Part shown: positions 9,185 through 17,033 of the stretch, piece after piece
Numbering within the stretch: position 1 is the first letter of the stretch
Layout: each line of letters opens with the position of its first letter
Assembly (NCBI RefSeq): GCF_020532555.1
Contig: NZ_JAJBBR010000018.1
Span: 1 to 41,533, forward strand
Reading direction: 5' to 3'
Origin: Microvirga lenta
Lineage (GTDB): Bacteria; Pseudomonadota; Alphaproteobacteria; Rhizobiales; Beijerinckiaceae
Length of the DNA stretch: 41,533 nucleotides
Program-made: the position numbers and the translations under genes
The notes under the pieces: model-generated
Databases searched by the model: none
What the model saw: the letters and a program-made list of their open reading frames with translations, nothing else
What the model was told of the DNA's origin: nothing

Positions 9185-9363
9185 CTGAAGGAACCAGTTC
9201 AAGCACCTGCAGGGACGCTGGTAACGTCGCTGACATCCGACACTGCCTGATCGGAGATCTGTGGGCTCTGGGCTTCAGTGTCCGAACCCGTGAAGGCGTT
9301 AAGTTTGGTCCTGTAAACCCCCATGGTCTTGGAACCACAGCCACTGGGCAGCCGAGCGGAAAG

Positions 9364-9389
9364 TGAATTGCCAGCCGGCTGGCAATTCA
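9364..9389. terminator. perfect 26-base palindrome between convergent genes
   Basis: TGAATTGCCAGCC is followed at once by its exact complement, giving a 26-base palindrome without a spacer. As RNA it would form an 11-pair stem with a CCGG loop on either strand. It lies between the converging MscS gene and the last gene of the sugar operon, where a two-way terminator is expected; there is no clear T-run on either side, so a protein-binding site is the alternative. Confidence 0.5.
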
Positions 9390-9442
9390 TCGTGATGCGC
9401 CTCATATCGGCTTATCTCAAGCCGGTAGGCTGAAGACGCCCT

Positions 9443-10618
9443 TCATGCTGCCGTCGCCGTTTGGGGTGGGCCTTGCCACAGCCCGGCTGCCTCCTCGTCA
9501 GATAGAGCCGCCGGACGCTCCAGCATGGTCGTGATCGCCATCGCGCGTCCGGTGGCAGCTCCCTCCAGGATGCTGTGCATCACCTCGAGAACATGAAGCG
9601 CCAGCCGGCCCGTGGAGCGGTGATGCGTGCTATTGAGAGCGGCGCTGGCAAGGTCGGCGAGGCCAAGCCCCCGGTAGTTGGCGCGTGACGGCGCATCGGG
9701 GGGCCAGTTCGGCGAGCGCCAGTTCGGAGCCCCGAGCGGCATACCGCTCGAGTCCCTGGCCTGCCAATCACCGCCACGCTCGGTCATCTCGACTTGGCCG
9801 CCGAAGAAGTTCGGATCCGGCACTCGCAGAGAACCTTCCGCACCGTAGAGCTCGATCGCCGGATGACCGTGCTTCCACACATCCCAGCTCATGCAGAAGG
9901 TGACCTGCGCGCCTGAGGCAAACTCCAGAAGTGCCATGACGGTCGTGGGCGTCTCCACGGCGATGCGCTGACCCTTGCGGGGAGATTCCGACGTTACGAC
10001 CCGTTCGGGGAATCCGATGCTCGACATGGCGAAAACGCGTTGGACGGGACCGATGAGGTTGACGAGGGCGCTGAGATAATACGGCGCCATGTCGAGGATT
10101 GGTCCGCCCCCCGGCTTGAAAAAGAATTCCGGATCGGGATGCCAGTGCTCCATGCCGTGGGACATCAGGAAAGCCGACCCCGAGAGGATCCGCCCAACCG
10201 CACCGTCGTCGACCAGCTTGCGGGCAAGTCGTCCGCCAGCGCCTAGAAAGGTATCCGGCGCGCAGCCCAGCAGCAGGCCCCGCGCCTCGGCCTCGTCGAC
10301 GAGCTTGCGACCCTGCTCGAAATCCACGGCAAGGGGTTTTTCCGAGAAGACGTGCTTGCCCGCGCTCAATGCTGCAAGAGATACGCCGAAATGAGCGCTG
10401 GGAACCGTGAGGTTGACCACGAGATCGATGTCTTCGCGGGCCAGAAGTTCGTCGACCGCCATCGCCTCAGTGCCGTAGCGGCTGGCTTGGGCTTGCGCGA
10501 CTTCGGGTCTCATGTCCGCGCAGGCCCGCAGCATCAGCCCTCGATAGGCCGGGATGTTCTGAAGGTAGATACCCGAGATATTGCCGCATCCGATGATGCC
10601 GACGTTTAGGGCTTTCAT
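9443..10618 (-). CDS. Gfo/Idh/MocA-family sugar dehydrogenase
   Basis: A 391-residue NAD(P)-dependent oxidoreductase. The Rossmann start reads VGIIGCGNISGIYLQ (residues 6-20), and the family motif SEKPLA carries the catalytic lysine K94. The C-terminal alpha/beta domain includes GGGPILDMAPYYLSALV, where family members keep substrate-binding residues. Start: ATG 10618 has GAGGAATAACCATC upstream; the longer open frame above it overlaps the preceding gene and is not coding. It is the last gene of a leftward operon and lies 5 bases after the TIM-barrel isomerase. Known relatives oxidise free sugars or glycosides, often at C3 or C1. The substrate here is unknown; the operon suggests a plant-derived sugar. 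Confidence 0.88.
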   Translation of the reverse strand: MKALNVGIIGCGNISGIYLQNIPAYRGLMLRACADMRPEVAQAQASRYGTEAMAVDELLAREDIDLVVNLTVPSAHFGVSLAALSAGKHVFSEKPLAVDFEQGRKLVDEAEARGLLLGCAPDTFLGAGGRLARKLVDDGAVGRILSGSAFLMSHGMEHWHPDPEFFFKPGGGPILDMAPYYLSALVNLIGPVQRVFAMSSIGFPERVVTSESPRKGQRIAVETPTTVMALLEFASGAQVTFCMSWDVWKHGHPAIELYGAEGSLRVPDPNFFGGQVEMTERGGDWQARDSSGMPLGAPNWRSPNWPPDAPSRANYRGLGLADLASAALNSTHHRSTGRLALHVLEVMHSILEGAATGRAMAITTMLERPAALSDEEAAGLWQGPPQTATAA

Positions 10619-10623
10619 GATGG

Positions 10624-11391
10624 TTATTCCTCGATACTGCGCAGGAAGTCGAAGCTGACGCGGGCTGTGTGAGCAGGATTCGCAGGCTTGTCGTGTTCCA
10701 CGACCATCCACTTGGCTCCTGCCTCGCGGCAGGAGCGCCACAGGTTGCGCCATTCCAGCACACCGGAGCCGACATCTGTCCAGCCGTCCTGGTCCTCGTT
10801 TTGCCCTGCGGGGGCGATGTCCTTGACGTGGGCAGCCGTGATCCTGCTGCGATGGCGTTTCATCCACTCCCTGGGATCGGCATTGCCTCGCACGAGCCAA
10901 GCCACGTCAACTTGCCAGGCGAGAGGACTCCCTTCCGCCTCCTCGAAGATGAGTTCAAGCGCGGTCTTGTTCCCGTCCTTCGACTTCAGTTCCCAGTGGT
11001 GATTATGATAGCCAAGACGAATGCCGTCTCTCTTGAAGCGCTCGGCTAACCTGCCGAGTTCCCGTCCGAGCGAGCGCCATCCATCCGCTTCCATGTCGCG
11101 CTGCTCCGGCGGAACAGCCGGCATGTAGAGATCCGTGATATCGAGGGTCCGGCAGGCGTCCACGATGGCATCGGGCTTCTCGCGCAATGCCGCCATGCTG
11201 ACATGACTCGAGGATGCTTTCAGTCCGCGGGAATCCAATTTGGATCTCACGCTCGCAACATCGTCAAGATGAGACCCGACCGTCTCCACATAACGATACC
11301 CGGCCTGAGCCACAGTATCGAGAATGCGGTCGAGATCCTCCATCGAGCGCAAGGTGTAAAGCTGAATCGAAAGATAGTCTGTGACGCTCAT
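10624..11391 (-). CDS. sugar phosphate isomerase/epimerase-like TIM barrel
   Basis: A 255-residue protein of the xylose isomerase-like/AP endonuclease 2 fold. It starts SIQLYTLRS as these proteins do, and the metal-binding positions can be followed in order: Glu in YVETVG, GYHNHHWEL, WQVDVAWL, ITAAHVKD and VEHD near the end. Start: ATG 11391, with CGGGGA upstream; the frame above it lacks coding character. It sits between the ABC ATPase (73 bases) and the Gfo/Idh gene (5 bases). Pairs of this family with Gfo/Idh enzymes are known in pathways that handle inositols, keto-sugars or 3-oxidised glycosides. It is not a true xylA, which is much longer (about 440 residues). The reaction is unknown. 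Confidence 0.87.
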   Translation of the reverse strand: MSVTDYLSIQLYTLRSMEDLDRILDTVAQAGYRYVETVGSHLDDVASVRSKLDSRGLKASSSHVSMAALREKPDAIVDACRTLDITDLYMPAVPPEQRDMEADGWRSLGRELGRLAERFKRDGIRLGYHNHHWELKSKDGNKTALELIFEEAEGSPLAWQVDVAWLVRGNADPREWMKRHRSRITAAHVKDIAPAGQNEDQDGWTDVGSGVLEWRNLWRSCREAGAKWMVVEHDKPANPAHTARVSFDFLRSIEE

Positions 11392-11464
11392 GGAGTCCCC
11401 GAGGTTCGAAGTGACTGCATCCGCCTGGGACGCAAGCGGACGCGAAAGATGCAGTTGCCGTTGG

Positions 11465-12544
11465 TTACAGACGTTCGCCGCTTTGGGAATCGAAGAGAGA
11501 AACCTGTGCGGCATCGATCCCCAATGCGAGCTGTTCACCCAGGGACGTCCTGGTATTCCCGCTTGTGCGGACCTGGAGCGAGCCATCATTGTCGCTGCAC
11601 CAGATCACGGTATCAGCGCCCATGGGCTCGATGATGTCGACCCGGAAACCCGGCCAGGCGCCCACTTCAACGACCTCAAGATGCTCCGGCCGAACTCCGA
11701 GCACTGCTTCCTGTCCGGAGATGGGAGCGCCCGTGAACTCGTAACCGTGGAGAGGAAGGCGACGTTGACCGGACACGAAGATCGGCCCGCTCCCGCTGTT
11801 CTCGATCTTGCCCTTGATGAAGTTCATCTGTGGCGAGCCGACGAACCCGGCGACGAACATGTTGGCAGGACGGCGATAAATCTCCGAGGGACTGCCGACC
11901 TGCTGGATCCTCTGCTCCTTCATGACCACGATCTTGTCTGCCAGGGTCATGGCTTCGATCTGGTCGTGCGTGACATAGATCATTGTCGTCTTGCCAAGCC
12001 TGGCGTGCAATCTCTTGATCTCGACCCGCAATTCGTTCCTGAGCTGGGCATCGAGGTTCGAGAGCGGCTCGTCGAACAGGAAAACCGCCGCATCACGGAC
12101 CAAGGCCCGGCCGATCGCCACACGCTGACGCTGTCCTCCCGACAACTGATCGGGGCGCCGGTCGAGGAGGTGAGAAATCTGCAGGAGCTCCGCCGCTTGG
12201 TTGACGCGGCGTTCGATCTCAGGCTCGGGGGTCTTTGCCATCCTGAGCCCGAACGACATGTTCTCGCGCACGCTCATACGGGGGTAGAGGGCGTAGGATT
12301 GGAACACCATGGCGATGCCGCGGTCCTTGGGTTCCTCCCAAGTGACGTTCTGTCCGCCGATCCAGATCTGCCCTTCCGAAATGTCGAGAAGGCCGGCGAT
12401 GGCGTTGAGCAGTGTGGATTTTCCGCAGCCCGAGGGACCGAGGAGGACGATGAACTCCCCCTCCTCGAAATCCAACGACAGGCCATTGAAGACGCGGACG
12501 GCTTCGAAGGCTACGGTGATATCGCGAACGGAAACCGCAGACAT
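11465..12544 (-). CDS. carbohydrate ABC importer, ATP-binding subunit (MalK/UgpC type)
   Basis: A 359-residue ATPase of the CUT1 sugar importer class. Walker A is GPSGCGKST, the Q-loop lies in MVFQSYALYPRMSV, the signature is LSGGQRQRV, Walker B is VFLFDEPLSNLD and the H-loop TH lies in YVTHDQIEAM. The C-terminal 120 residues form the OB-fold (TOBE) regulatory domain with VLGVRPEHL, normal for MalK-like subunits. The gene starts 2 bases after the stop of the second permease. MalK-type ATPases are often shared between importers, so its use by other sugar systems is possible. Confidence 0.93.
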   Translation of the reverse strand: MSAVSVRDITVAFEAVRVFNGLSLDFEEGEFIVLLGPSGCGKSTLLNAIAGLLDISEGQIWIGGQNVTWEEPKDRGIAMVFQSYALYPRMSVRENMSFGLRMAKTPEPEIERRVNQAAELLQISHLLDRRPDQLSGGQRQRVAIGRALVRDAAVFLFDEPLSNLDAQLRNELRVEIKRLHARLGKTTMIYVTHDQIEAMTLADKIVVMKEQRIQQVGSPSEIYRRPANMFVAGFVGSPQMNFIKGKIENSGSGPIFVSGQRRLPLHGYEFTGAPISGQEAVLGVRPEHLEVVEVGAWPGFRVDIIEPMGADTVIWCSDNDGSLQVRTSGNTRTSLGEQLALGIDAAQVSLFDSQSGERL

Positions 12545-12546
12545 GC

Positions 12547-13431
12547 TTACCCCTTCACAGCACCGGCGGCGATGCCACGGATGAACCAGCGTCCCGACAC
12601 GAAATAAACCGCGAGAGGGACGAGGGCCGCCAGCATGGTTGCCGCCATATCGACGTTGTAGGCGCGCTCACCTTGGGTCGAGTGAACGATGTTGTTGAGC
12701 TGCACCGTCATGGGCAGGTTCTCCCGGCCCGCAAAGGTCAGCCCGAAAATGAAGTCGTTCCAGATGCCGGTGACCTGAAGGATCGCCGCGACCACGATCA
12801 TCGGCGTCGACATAGGCAGCATCACCCGGAAGAAGATTGTCCAAAAACCGCCGCCATCGATGCGGGCGGCCTTGAACAGTTCGATGGGAAGGCCGGCGTA
12901 GTAATTGCGGAACAGCAGGGTCATCGTGGGCAGGCCGAAGATCACGTGAACGATGACGATGCAGAGCAGCGAGTTGTAGATCCCGGTCATGGAGAAGATC
13001 CGCACCAGGGGATAGAGGAAGACCTGGTAAGGGATGAACGCTCCGAGGAGAAGGATGCCGAACATCAGGTTGGCACCGCGAACTCGCCAGAGAGATAGGG
13101 CGTATCCATTGATGGCGCCTGCGGCGATCGACAGGATTACGGAGGGGATCAGGATGCGAACCGAGTTCCAAAAGCCGACGCTGATGCCATTGCATTCGAG
13201 GCCGGTGCAGGCCGAGGACCAAGCCTTGCTCCAGGCATCGAAGGTAAGCATCGAGGGCAGGGCGAGGATATTGCCGAGCCGGATCTCCTCCATCGGCTTG
13301 AGCGAGGTCACAACCATGATCCATAGCGGCAGCAGGAAGAACAGGGCGGCCGAGATCAGGAATACATAGATTCCGATACGGCCGATCGTGATGTGCTTCG
13401 GGCGGCGCCCCTGCGGTACGACAGCGGTCAT
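12547..13431 (-). CDS. carbohydrate ABC importer, permease 2 (MalG type)
   Basis: A 294-residue inner-membrane permease with about six helices. The coupling motif reads ELFKAARIDGGGFWTIFFRVMLP, matching the EAA-x3-G-x9-I-x-LP loop of MalG-like subunits with the first Glu shifted. It begins at ATG 13431, four bases overlapping the stop of permease 1 (ATGA), so translation is probably coupled. The open frame extends upstream through permease 1 in another phase and is not real. An insertion of about 25 residues between helices 1 and 2 includes two Cys (SACTGLECNG), unusual for this family and perhaps a periplasmic disulphide. Confidence 0.93.
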   Translation of the reverse strand: MTAVVPQGRRPKHITIGRIGIYVFLISAALFFLLPLWIMVVTSLKPMEEIRLGNILALPSMLTFDAWSKAWSSACTGLECNGISVGFWNSVRILIPSVILSIAAGAINGYALSLWRVRGANLMFGILLLGAFIPYQVFLYPLVRIFSMTGIYNSLLCIVIVHVIFGLPTMTLLFRNYYAGLPIELFKAARIDGGGFWTIFFRVMLPMSTPMIVVAAILQVTGIWNDFIFGLTFAGRENLPMTVQLNNIVHSTQGERAYNVDMAATMLAALVPLAVYFVSGRWFIRGIAAGAVKG

Positions 13432-14366
13432 GCCGGTCTCCCCTGCGGACGGACGTACTTGGCGTAGACCCAGGGCGCGAGGATCACGACCACGGTGATC
13501 AGCATGATCGTCGCTGCGGCGGTTCCGAGGGCGATGTTGTTGCGCTCGAACAGGTGGTCCATGACGAACTTCGCCGGCACTTCGGTCGCAATGCCTGGGC
13601 CGCCGAGTGTCATGGCGACGACGAGGTCGTAGAGCTTCACGACGCCGGTCGCGAGCAGAACAGTCGCGGTCACCACCATCGGCCGCAGAAGCGGCAGGAC
13701 AACGGAGAGATAAACCCGCCAGGTCGGGATCCCGTCGACGCGCGCAGCCTTCCACAGGTCCGCATCCACCCCTCGCAATCCCGCAAGCAGGATTGCCATG
13801 GTCAGTCCGGCTCCATGCCATAAGCCTGCTATGACGATAGTGTAGATCGCCATCTCCTGGTTCACGAGCCAATCGAAGGTAAAATTCTCGAAGCCCATGT
13901 CCCGCACGAGCTTCTGAAGTCCGAGGCCGGGATTGAGAAACCACTGCCAAGCCACGCCGGTGACGACGAACGACATGGCGTAGGGATAAAGGAAGATCGT
14001 GCGGAGGACGCCTTCGGCGCGCACGTTCTGATCGATAAACACGGCGAGCAGGAAGCCGAGGATGAGGCACCCCGAGACGAAAAGGGTGCCGAAGATGAGG
14101 ATGTTTTCAGCCGAGACCAGAAAGCGGTCGTTCATGAAAAGACGGCTGTACTGAGCAAAGCCGACCCAGTCGAGCTTGGGGAGGAGCGTCGAGCTCGTGA
14201 ATGACAGCCGCACTGTCCAGAGCATGCAGCCGATATAGACGACCAGGACGATGAGCGCTGTCGGCAGAAGCGCCAGGGCGGCTGGGAGTCGCATTCTCAC
14301 GCGGCGCCGGCTCTTGAGCGGACGTGCGGAGCTGGCAACGGCAGTCGGGATGGAGACAATAGCCAT
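13428..14366 (-). CDS. carbohydrate ABC importer, permease 1 (MalF type)
   Basis: A 312-residue permease with a basic N-terminal tail (KSRRRVRMR) before helix 1 and about six helices. The ATPase-docking loop is DLWKAARVDGIPTWRVYLSVVLPLL, the EAA-type motif of CUT1 importers. Start: ATG 14366 (MAIVSIPT) with GGGTG upstream; the frame is open 23 codons further up but those residues look non-coding. It follows the binding-protein gene by 75 bases and overlaps permease 2 by four. Confidence 0.93.
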   Translation of the reverse strand: MAIVSIPTAVASSARPLKSRRRVRMRLPAALALLPTALIVLVVYIGCMLWTVRLSFTSSTLLPKLDWVGFAQYSRLFMNDRFLVSAENILIFGTLFVSGCLILGFLLAVFIDQNVRAEGVLRTIFLYPYAMSFVVTGVAWQWFLNPGLGLQKLVRDMGFENFTFDWLVNQEMAIYTIVIAGLWHGAGLTMAILLAGLRGVDADLWKAARVDGIPTWRVYLSVVLPLLRPMVVTATVLLATGVVKLYDLVVAMTLGGPGIATEVPAKFVMDHLFERNNIALGTAAATIMLITVVVILAPWVYAKYVRPQGRPA

Positions 14367-14441
14367 CGGGCACCCGTTCTGTCGGGAGTGGTAGGATTCG
14401 GCGGGCGTAGGGCCTGCCGAATCCACGGAGCTCAACCTGCC

Positions 14442-15677
14442 TCAGCTGGCGCTCTGCATGGCAGCCGTGACCTTTTCAACGAAAGCGTCTGCCGACATGT
14501 TCGGGTTGTTCCAGTACTGCGTGACCGCATCCTGCATGGCGCCAGAGAAGTTCGGCGTGCTCAGGAGCTCCATGGCCTCGACCTGGTTTTCCGGGTTCTT
14601 CAGCACCGAAGCAGATTTCTGAGCGCAGATGTCCATGGACGAGACATCGACATCCAGGCGAACCGGGATCGAGCCCTTCTTCTTGTTGAACTCGAGCTGG
14701 GTGGCAGGATCGAGCAGAACTTCAGCCAGCTTGTCCTGGGCTGCGAGCTGGTCCTTGTCCTTGGTCGCCGGAAATACGAAGACGTCGCCGCCGATCACGA
14801 GCCGGGGGTCCTTGCCGACGATGGTGCAGCCATATTCCTTGCCTGCCGTCTGGCCCGCGGCGGTGAACTCGCCCTTGGCCCAGTCGCCGTTGAAGTGCAT
14901 GGCCGCCTTGTCGGTGATCACAAGGGCCGCGGCGTCGTTCCAGTTGCGGCCCGGTGAGCCCGGGTCGACGAGGCTGCGCATCTTACCGAACAGCTCGGCC
15001 ACTTCCTTGAACTCGGCACTCTTGGCGGCTTTCGTGTCTCGCTTTCCATAGACACTACGGAACAGATCGGCTCCGCCGCTGCCAACAAGAACGGCCCGGA
15101 ACAGGTTGTGCTCCCAGTTGGGCTGGCCGCCAAGGGCAAGTGGAATGACCCCCTTGGCCTTCAGCCTTTCGCCGGTCTCGATGAGCTCAGGGAAGGTCTT
15201 CGGGGGCTCGACGCCAGCATCCTTGAGGAGCTTGGTGTTGTAGAAGAGCCAGTTCTGACCGTGAATGTTCACCGGAACCGCATAGAACTTACCGTCGCGG
15301 ACCGTTGCCTCGACGATGGGTTTGGGCATGATCTCACGCCACTTGCCGGCCTTCGCCGCGGTTTCGACGTCGCGCACAAGATCATTGGTTACGAGTTCGT
15401 CGAACTGCTTGCCGGTATTAAACTGCATCATGGTCGGGGGATTGCCGCCGACGATGCGGTTGATACCTGCCGCACGGGCGTTCGCGCCGCCGGCAATGGC
15501 GTTGTCGACCCAGGTGCCGCCAGTCTTGGCGTACTGGTCGGCGAAAACTTTGACGGCGGCGGATTCCCCCGCCGAAGTCCACCAATGGAGTACCTCCGCC
15601 TTTTGAGCGAAGGCTCCAGAGCTCCAAATGAGGGCAACAGAAAGGGTATACGTGGAAACGCGTGTCTTCAGGCTCAT
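14442..15677 (-). CDS. carbohydrate ABC importer, periplasmic sugar-binding protein
   Basis: A 411-residue solute-binding protein of CUT1 type (SBP family 1). The signal peptide spans about 1-24, cleaved after AFA. The mature part starts EVLHWWTSAGESAAVKVF, the usual opening for monosaccharide or oligosaccharide receptors of this group. Start: ATG 15677 has GGGAGGAAGCC, a strong binding site. It is the first gene of the leftward operon and faces the lacI-type regulator across a 159-base control region with a palindromic operator. Two Cys late in the chain (CTIVG, DICAQ) could form a disulphide. The neighbouring beta-xylosidase suggests xylose, xylo-oligosaccharides or arabinosides as ligand; that is inference. 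Confidence 0.92.
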   Translation of the reverse strand: MSLKTRVSTYTLSVALIWSSGAFAQKAEVLHWWTSAGESAAVKVFADQYAKTGGTWVDNAIAGGANARAAGINRIVGGNPPTMMQFNTGKQFDELVTNDLVRDVETAAKAGKWREIMPKPIVEATVRDGKFYAVPVNIHGQNWLFYNTKLLKDAGVEPPKTFPELIETGERLKAKGVIPLALGGQPNWEHNLFRAVLVGSGGADLFRSVYGKRDTKAAKSAEFKEVAELFGKMRSLVDPGSPGRNWNDAAALVITDKAAMHFNGDWAKGEFTAAGQTAGKEYGCTIVGKDPRLVIGGDVFVFPATKDKDQLAAQDKLAEVLLDPATQLEFNKKKGSIPVRLDVDVSSMDICAQKSASVLKNPENQVEAMELLSTPNFSGAMQDAVTQYWNNPNMSADAFVEKVTAAMQSAS

Positions 15678-15708
15678 GGCTTCCTCCCAGAAGCGTTTCG
15701 GTCGTTTC

Positions 15709-15722
15709 TGTAATCGATTACA
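15709..15722. promoter_or_regulatory. LacI-family operator palindrome before the sugar operon
   Basis: TGTAATCGATTACA is a perfect 14-base palindrome with a central CG, the standard shape of sites bound by LacI/GalR/CcpA-type repressors. It lies 32 bases upstream of the binding-protein ATG, where a bound protein would block transcription. The LacI-type gene encoded on the other side of the same region is the natural candidate to bind it. Confidence 0.75.
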
Positions 15723-15768
15723 TCTTATTTTATATAAGTTGAAATCGACTTCAAGGTAAGTCAAGCAT

Positions 15769-15812
15769 AAAGTATCGCCTCAAGATGGTCGCGATGACTG
15801 AGGTGATACTTT
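15769..15812. promoter_or_regulatory. inverted repeat in the regulator promoter region
   Basis: AAAGTATCGCCTCA (15769-15782) faces TGAGGTGATACTTT (15799-15812): 13 of 14 positions match across a 16-base spacer. The right arm ends 24 bases before the regulator's ATG. It could be a second operator (two half sites 30 bases apart), a leader hairpin, or both. Its sequence differs from the palindrome at 15709-15722, so a second protein may be involved. Confidence 0.5.
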
Positions 15813-15836
15813 GTACGATCATAAGGGGTGGGCAGC

Positions 15837-16892
15837 ATGAGCCGTAGGCGCTGGCGCGCGGTCAAGGAAACGCGCATCGCAGACGTGGCACGGCTCGCCG
15901 GCGTTTCGACCGCCACCGTCAGCCGCGTTCTGGCCAACCCGGATCAGGTCCGACCGAAAACACACGACCTTGTGATGGAAGCCGTGCGCCGTAGCGGCTA
16001 CACGCCCAACAGCACGGCCCGGAATCTACGCACCCGTCGCACCATGACCGTGCTGGTCGTTGCGCCGAGACTCACCAACCCGGTCTTCGCGCAAGTGCTC
16101 CGTGGGGTGGACGACGAACTGACGCAGAACGGTTACGGAATCATCGTCGGCAATCTGGACAATCTCATCGAGCGAGAGGCCCGATACGTCGATCTCGTGC
16201 TCTCGCGGCAAGTCGATGGCGTTCTTCTGATGAACGGACGCATTCCCGAGAAGGGCAGGCGCAGCATGGGCGAAGCCGGACTCCCGATTGTAGCCCTGTG
16301 TTCGGCAATCCCGGATGCCGGGATCCCCAATGTGACGGTCGAGGACCGTGAAGCCTCCCGGAGGGCGGTGGAGTACCTGGCGCAACTCGGACACTCCAAG
16401 CTCGGCTATATCTCAGGTACTCCCGGCACATTCATCGAGGTGGAACGCTTCTCCGGTTTTCAGGAGGGAGTCGCTGCCGCTGGACTCTCCCAGGAGGATT
16501 TCGTGCGCTGGGAGGGGCCGTTCACATTCGCGACCGGCGTTGCTGCCGCAGAAGCTTTCCTTCGTTTGAAGAAACGCCCTACGGGAGTTTTCGCCACCTG
16601 CGACGAGAGTGCGATTGGATTCATCAAGACAGTGAGATCGGCCGGGGTCCGGGTTCCCGATGATGTGTCCGTCGTCGGCTTCGATGGCATCGAGTTCGCC
16701 GATTACACCGAGCCGACGCTCACCACCTTCCAGCAGCCGCTGCATGAGCTCGGGCGCACCGGAGCGCGCATTCTCCTAAAGATGATCCAGGGGAAAATGA
16801 GTCCGGCGGATTGGGACATTCGGCTGCCTTTGCAACTGCTTGAGCGCGGCACGACAGGGCCCGCGCCGAGAAGAGGCCGGAGTGCAAAGTGA
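15837..16892 (+). CDS. LacI-family transcriptional regulator of the pentose/xyloside locus
   Basis: A 351-residue repressor. The helix-turn-helix and hinge are at about 10-65 (RIADVARLAGVSTATVSRVL, then GYTPNSTARNLRT), and the rest is a periplasmic-binding-protein-like sugar domain ending in the usual LPLQLLERGTT. Start: ATG 15837 has AAGGGG eight bases upstream; a GTG at 15828 overlaps that site and is less likely. It diverges from the sugar ABC operon and is followed by the beta-xylosidase and a dehydrogenase on its own strand, so it probably controls both directions. The effector is probably the imported sugar or a breakdown product; this is inferred from context. Confidence 0.92.
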   Translation: MSRRRWRAVKETRIADVARLAGVSTATVSRVLANPDQVRPKTHDLVMEAVRRSGYTPNSTARNLRTRRTMTVLVVAPRLTNPVFAQVLRGVDDELTQNGYGIIVGNLDNLIEREARYVDLVLSRQVDGVLLMNGRIPEKGRRSMGEAGLPIVALCSAIPDAGIPNVTVEDREASRRAVEYLAQLGHSKLGYISGTPGTFIEVERFSGFQEGVAAAGLSQEDFVRWEGPFTFATGVAAAEAFLRLKKRPTGVFATCDESAIGFIKTVRSAGVRVPDDVSVVGFDGIEFADYTEPTLTTFQQPLHELGRTGARILLKMIQGKMSPADWDIRLPLQLLERGTTGPAPRRGRSAK

Positions 16893-17033
16893 TCAGCATG
16901 CCCACGGATCGCGACGGCTATATCCCCGAGGGGCGTCGCGGTAGCAATTCCGCTGCTCCTCTCTCAAGCTCTCACCGTGCCGGCAATCTTTCCCGTCCTT
17001 CTGTCCATTGAAACACAAATGCCGGAAACGCTC

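Noticed and set aside
11381..12607. Rightward 408-codon frame opposite the ABC ATPase
   Set aside because: Antisense shadow of an ATPase with complete Walker A, signature and Walker B motifs.
12547..14070. Extended 507-codon reading of permease 2
   Set aside because: The first 213 codons overlap permease 1 out of frame; the ATG at 13431 with ATGA overlap gives the normal 294-residue permease.
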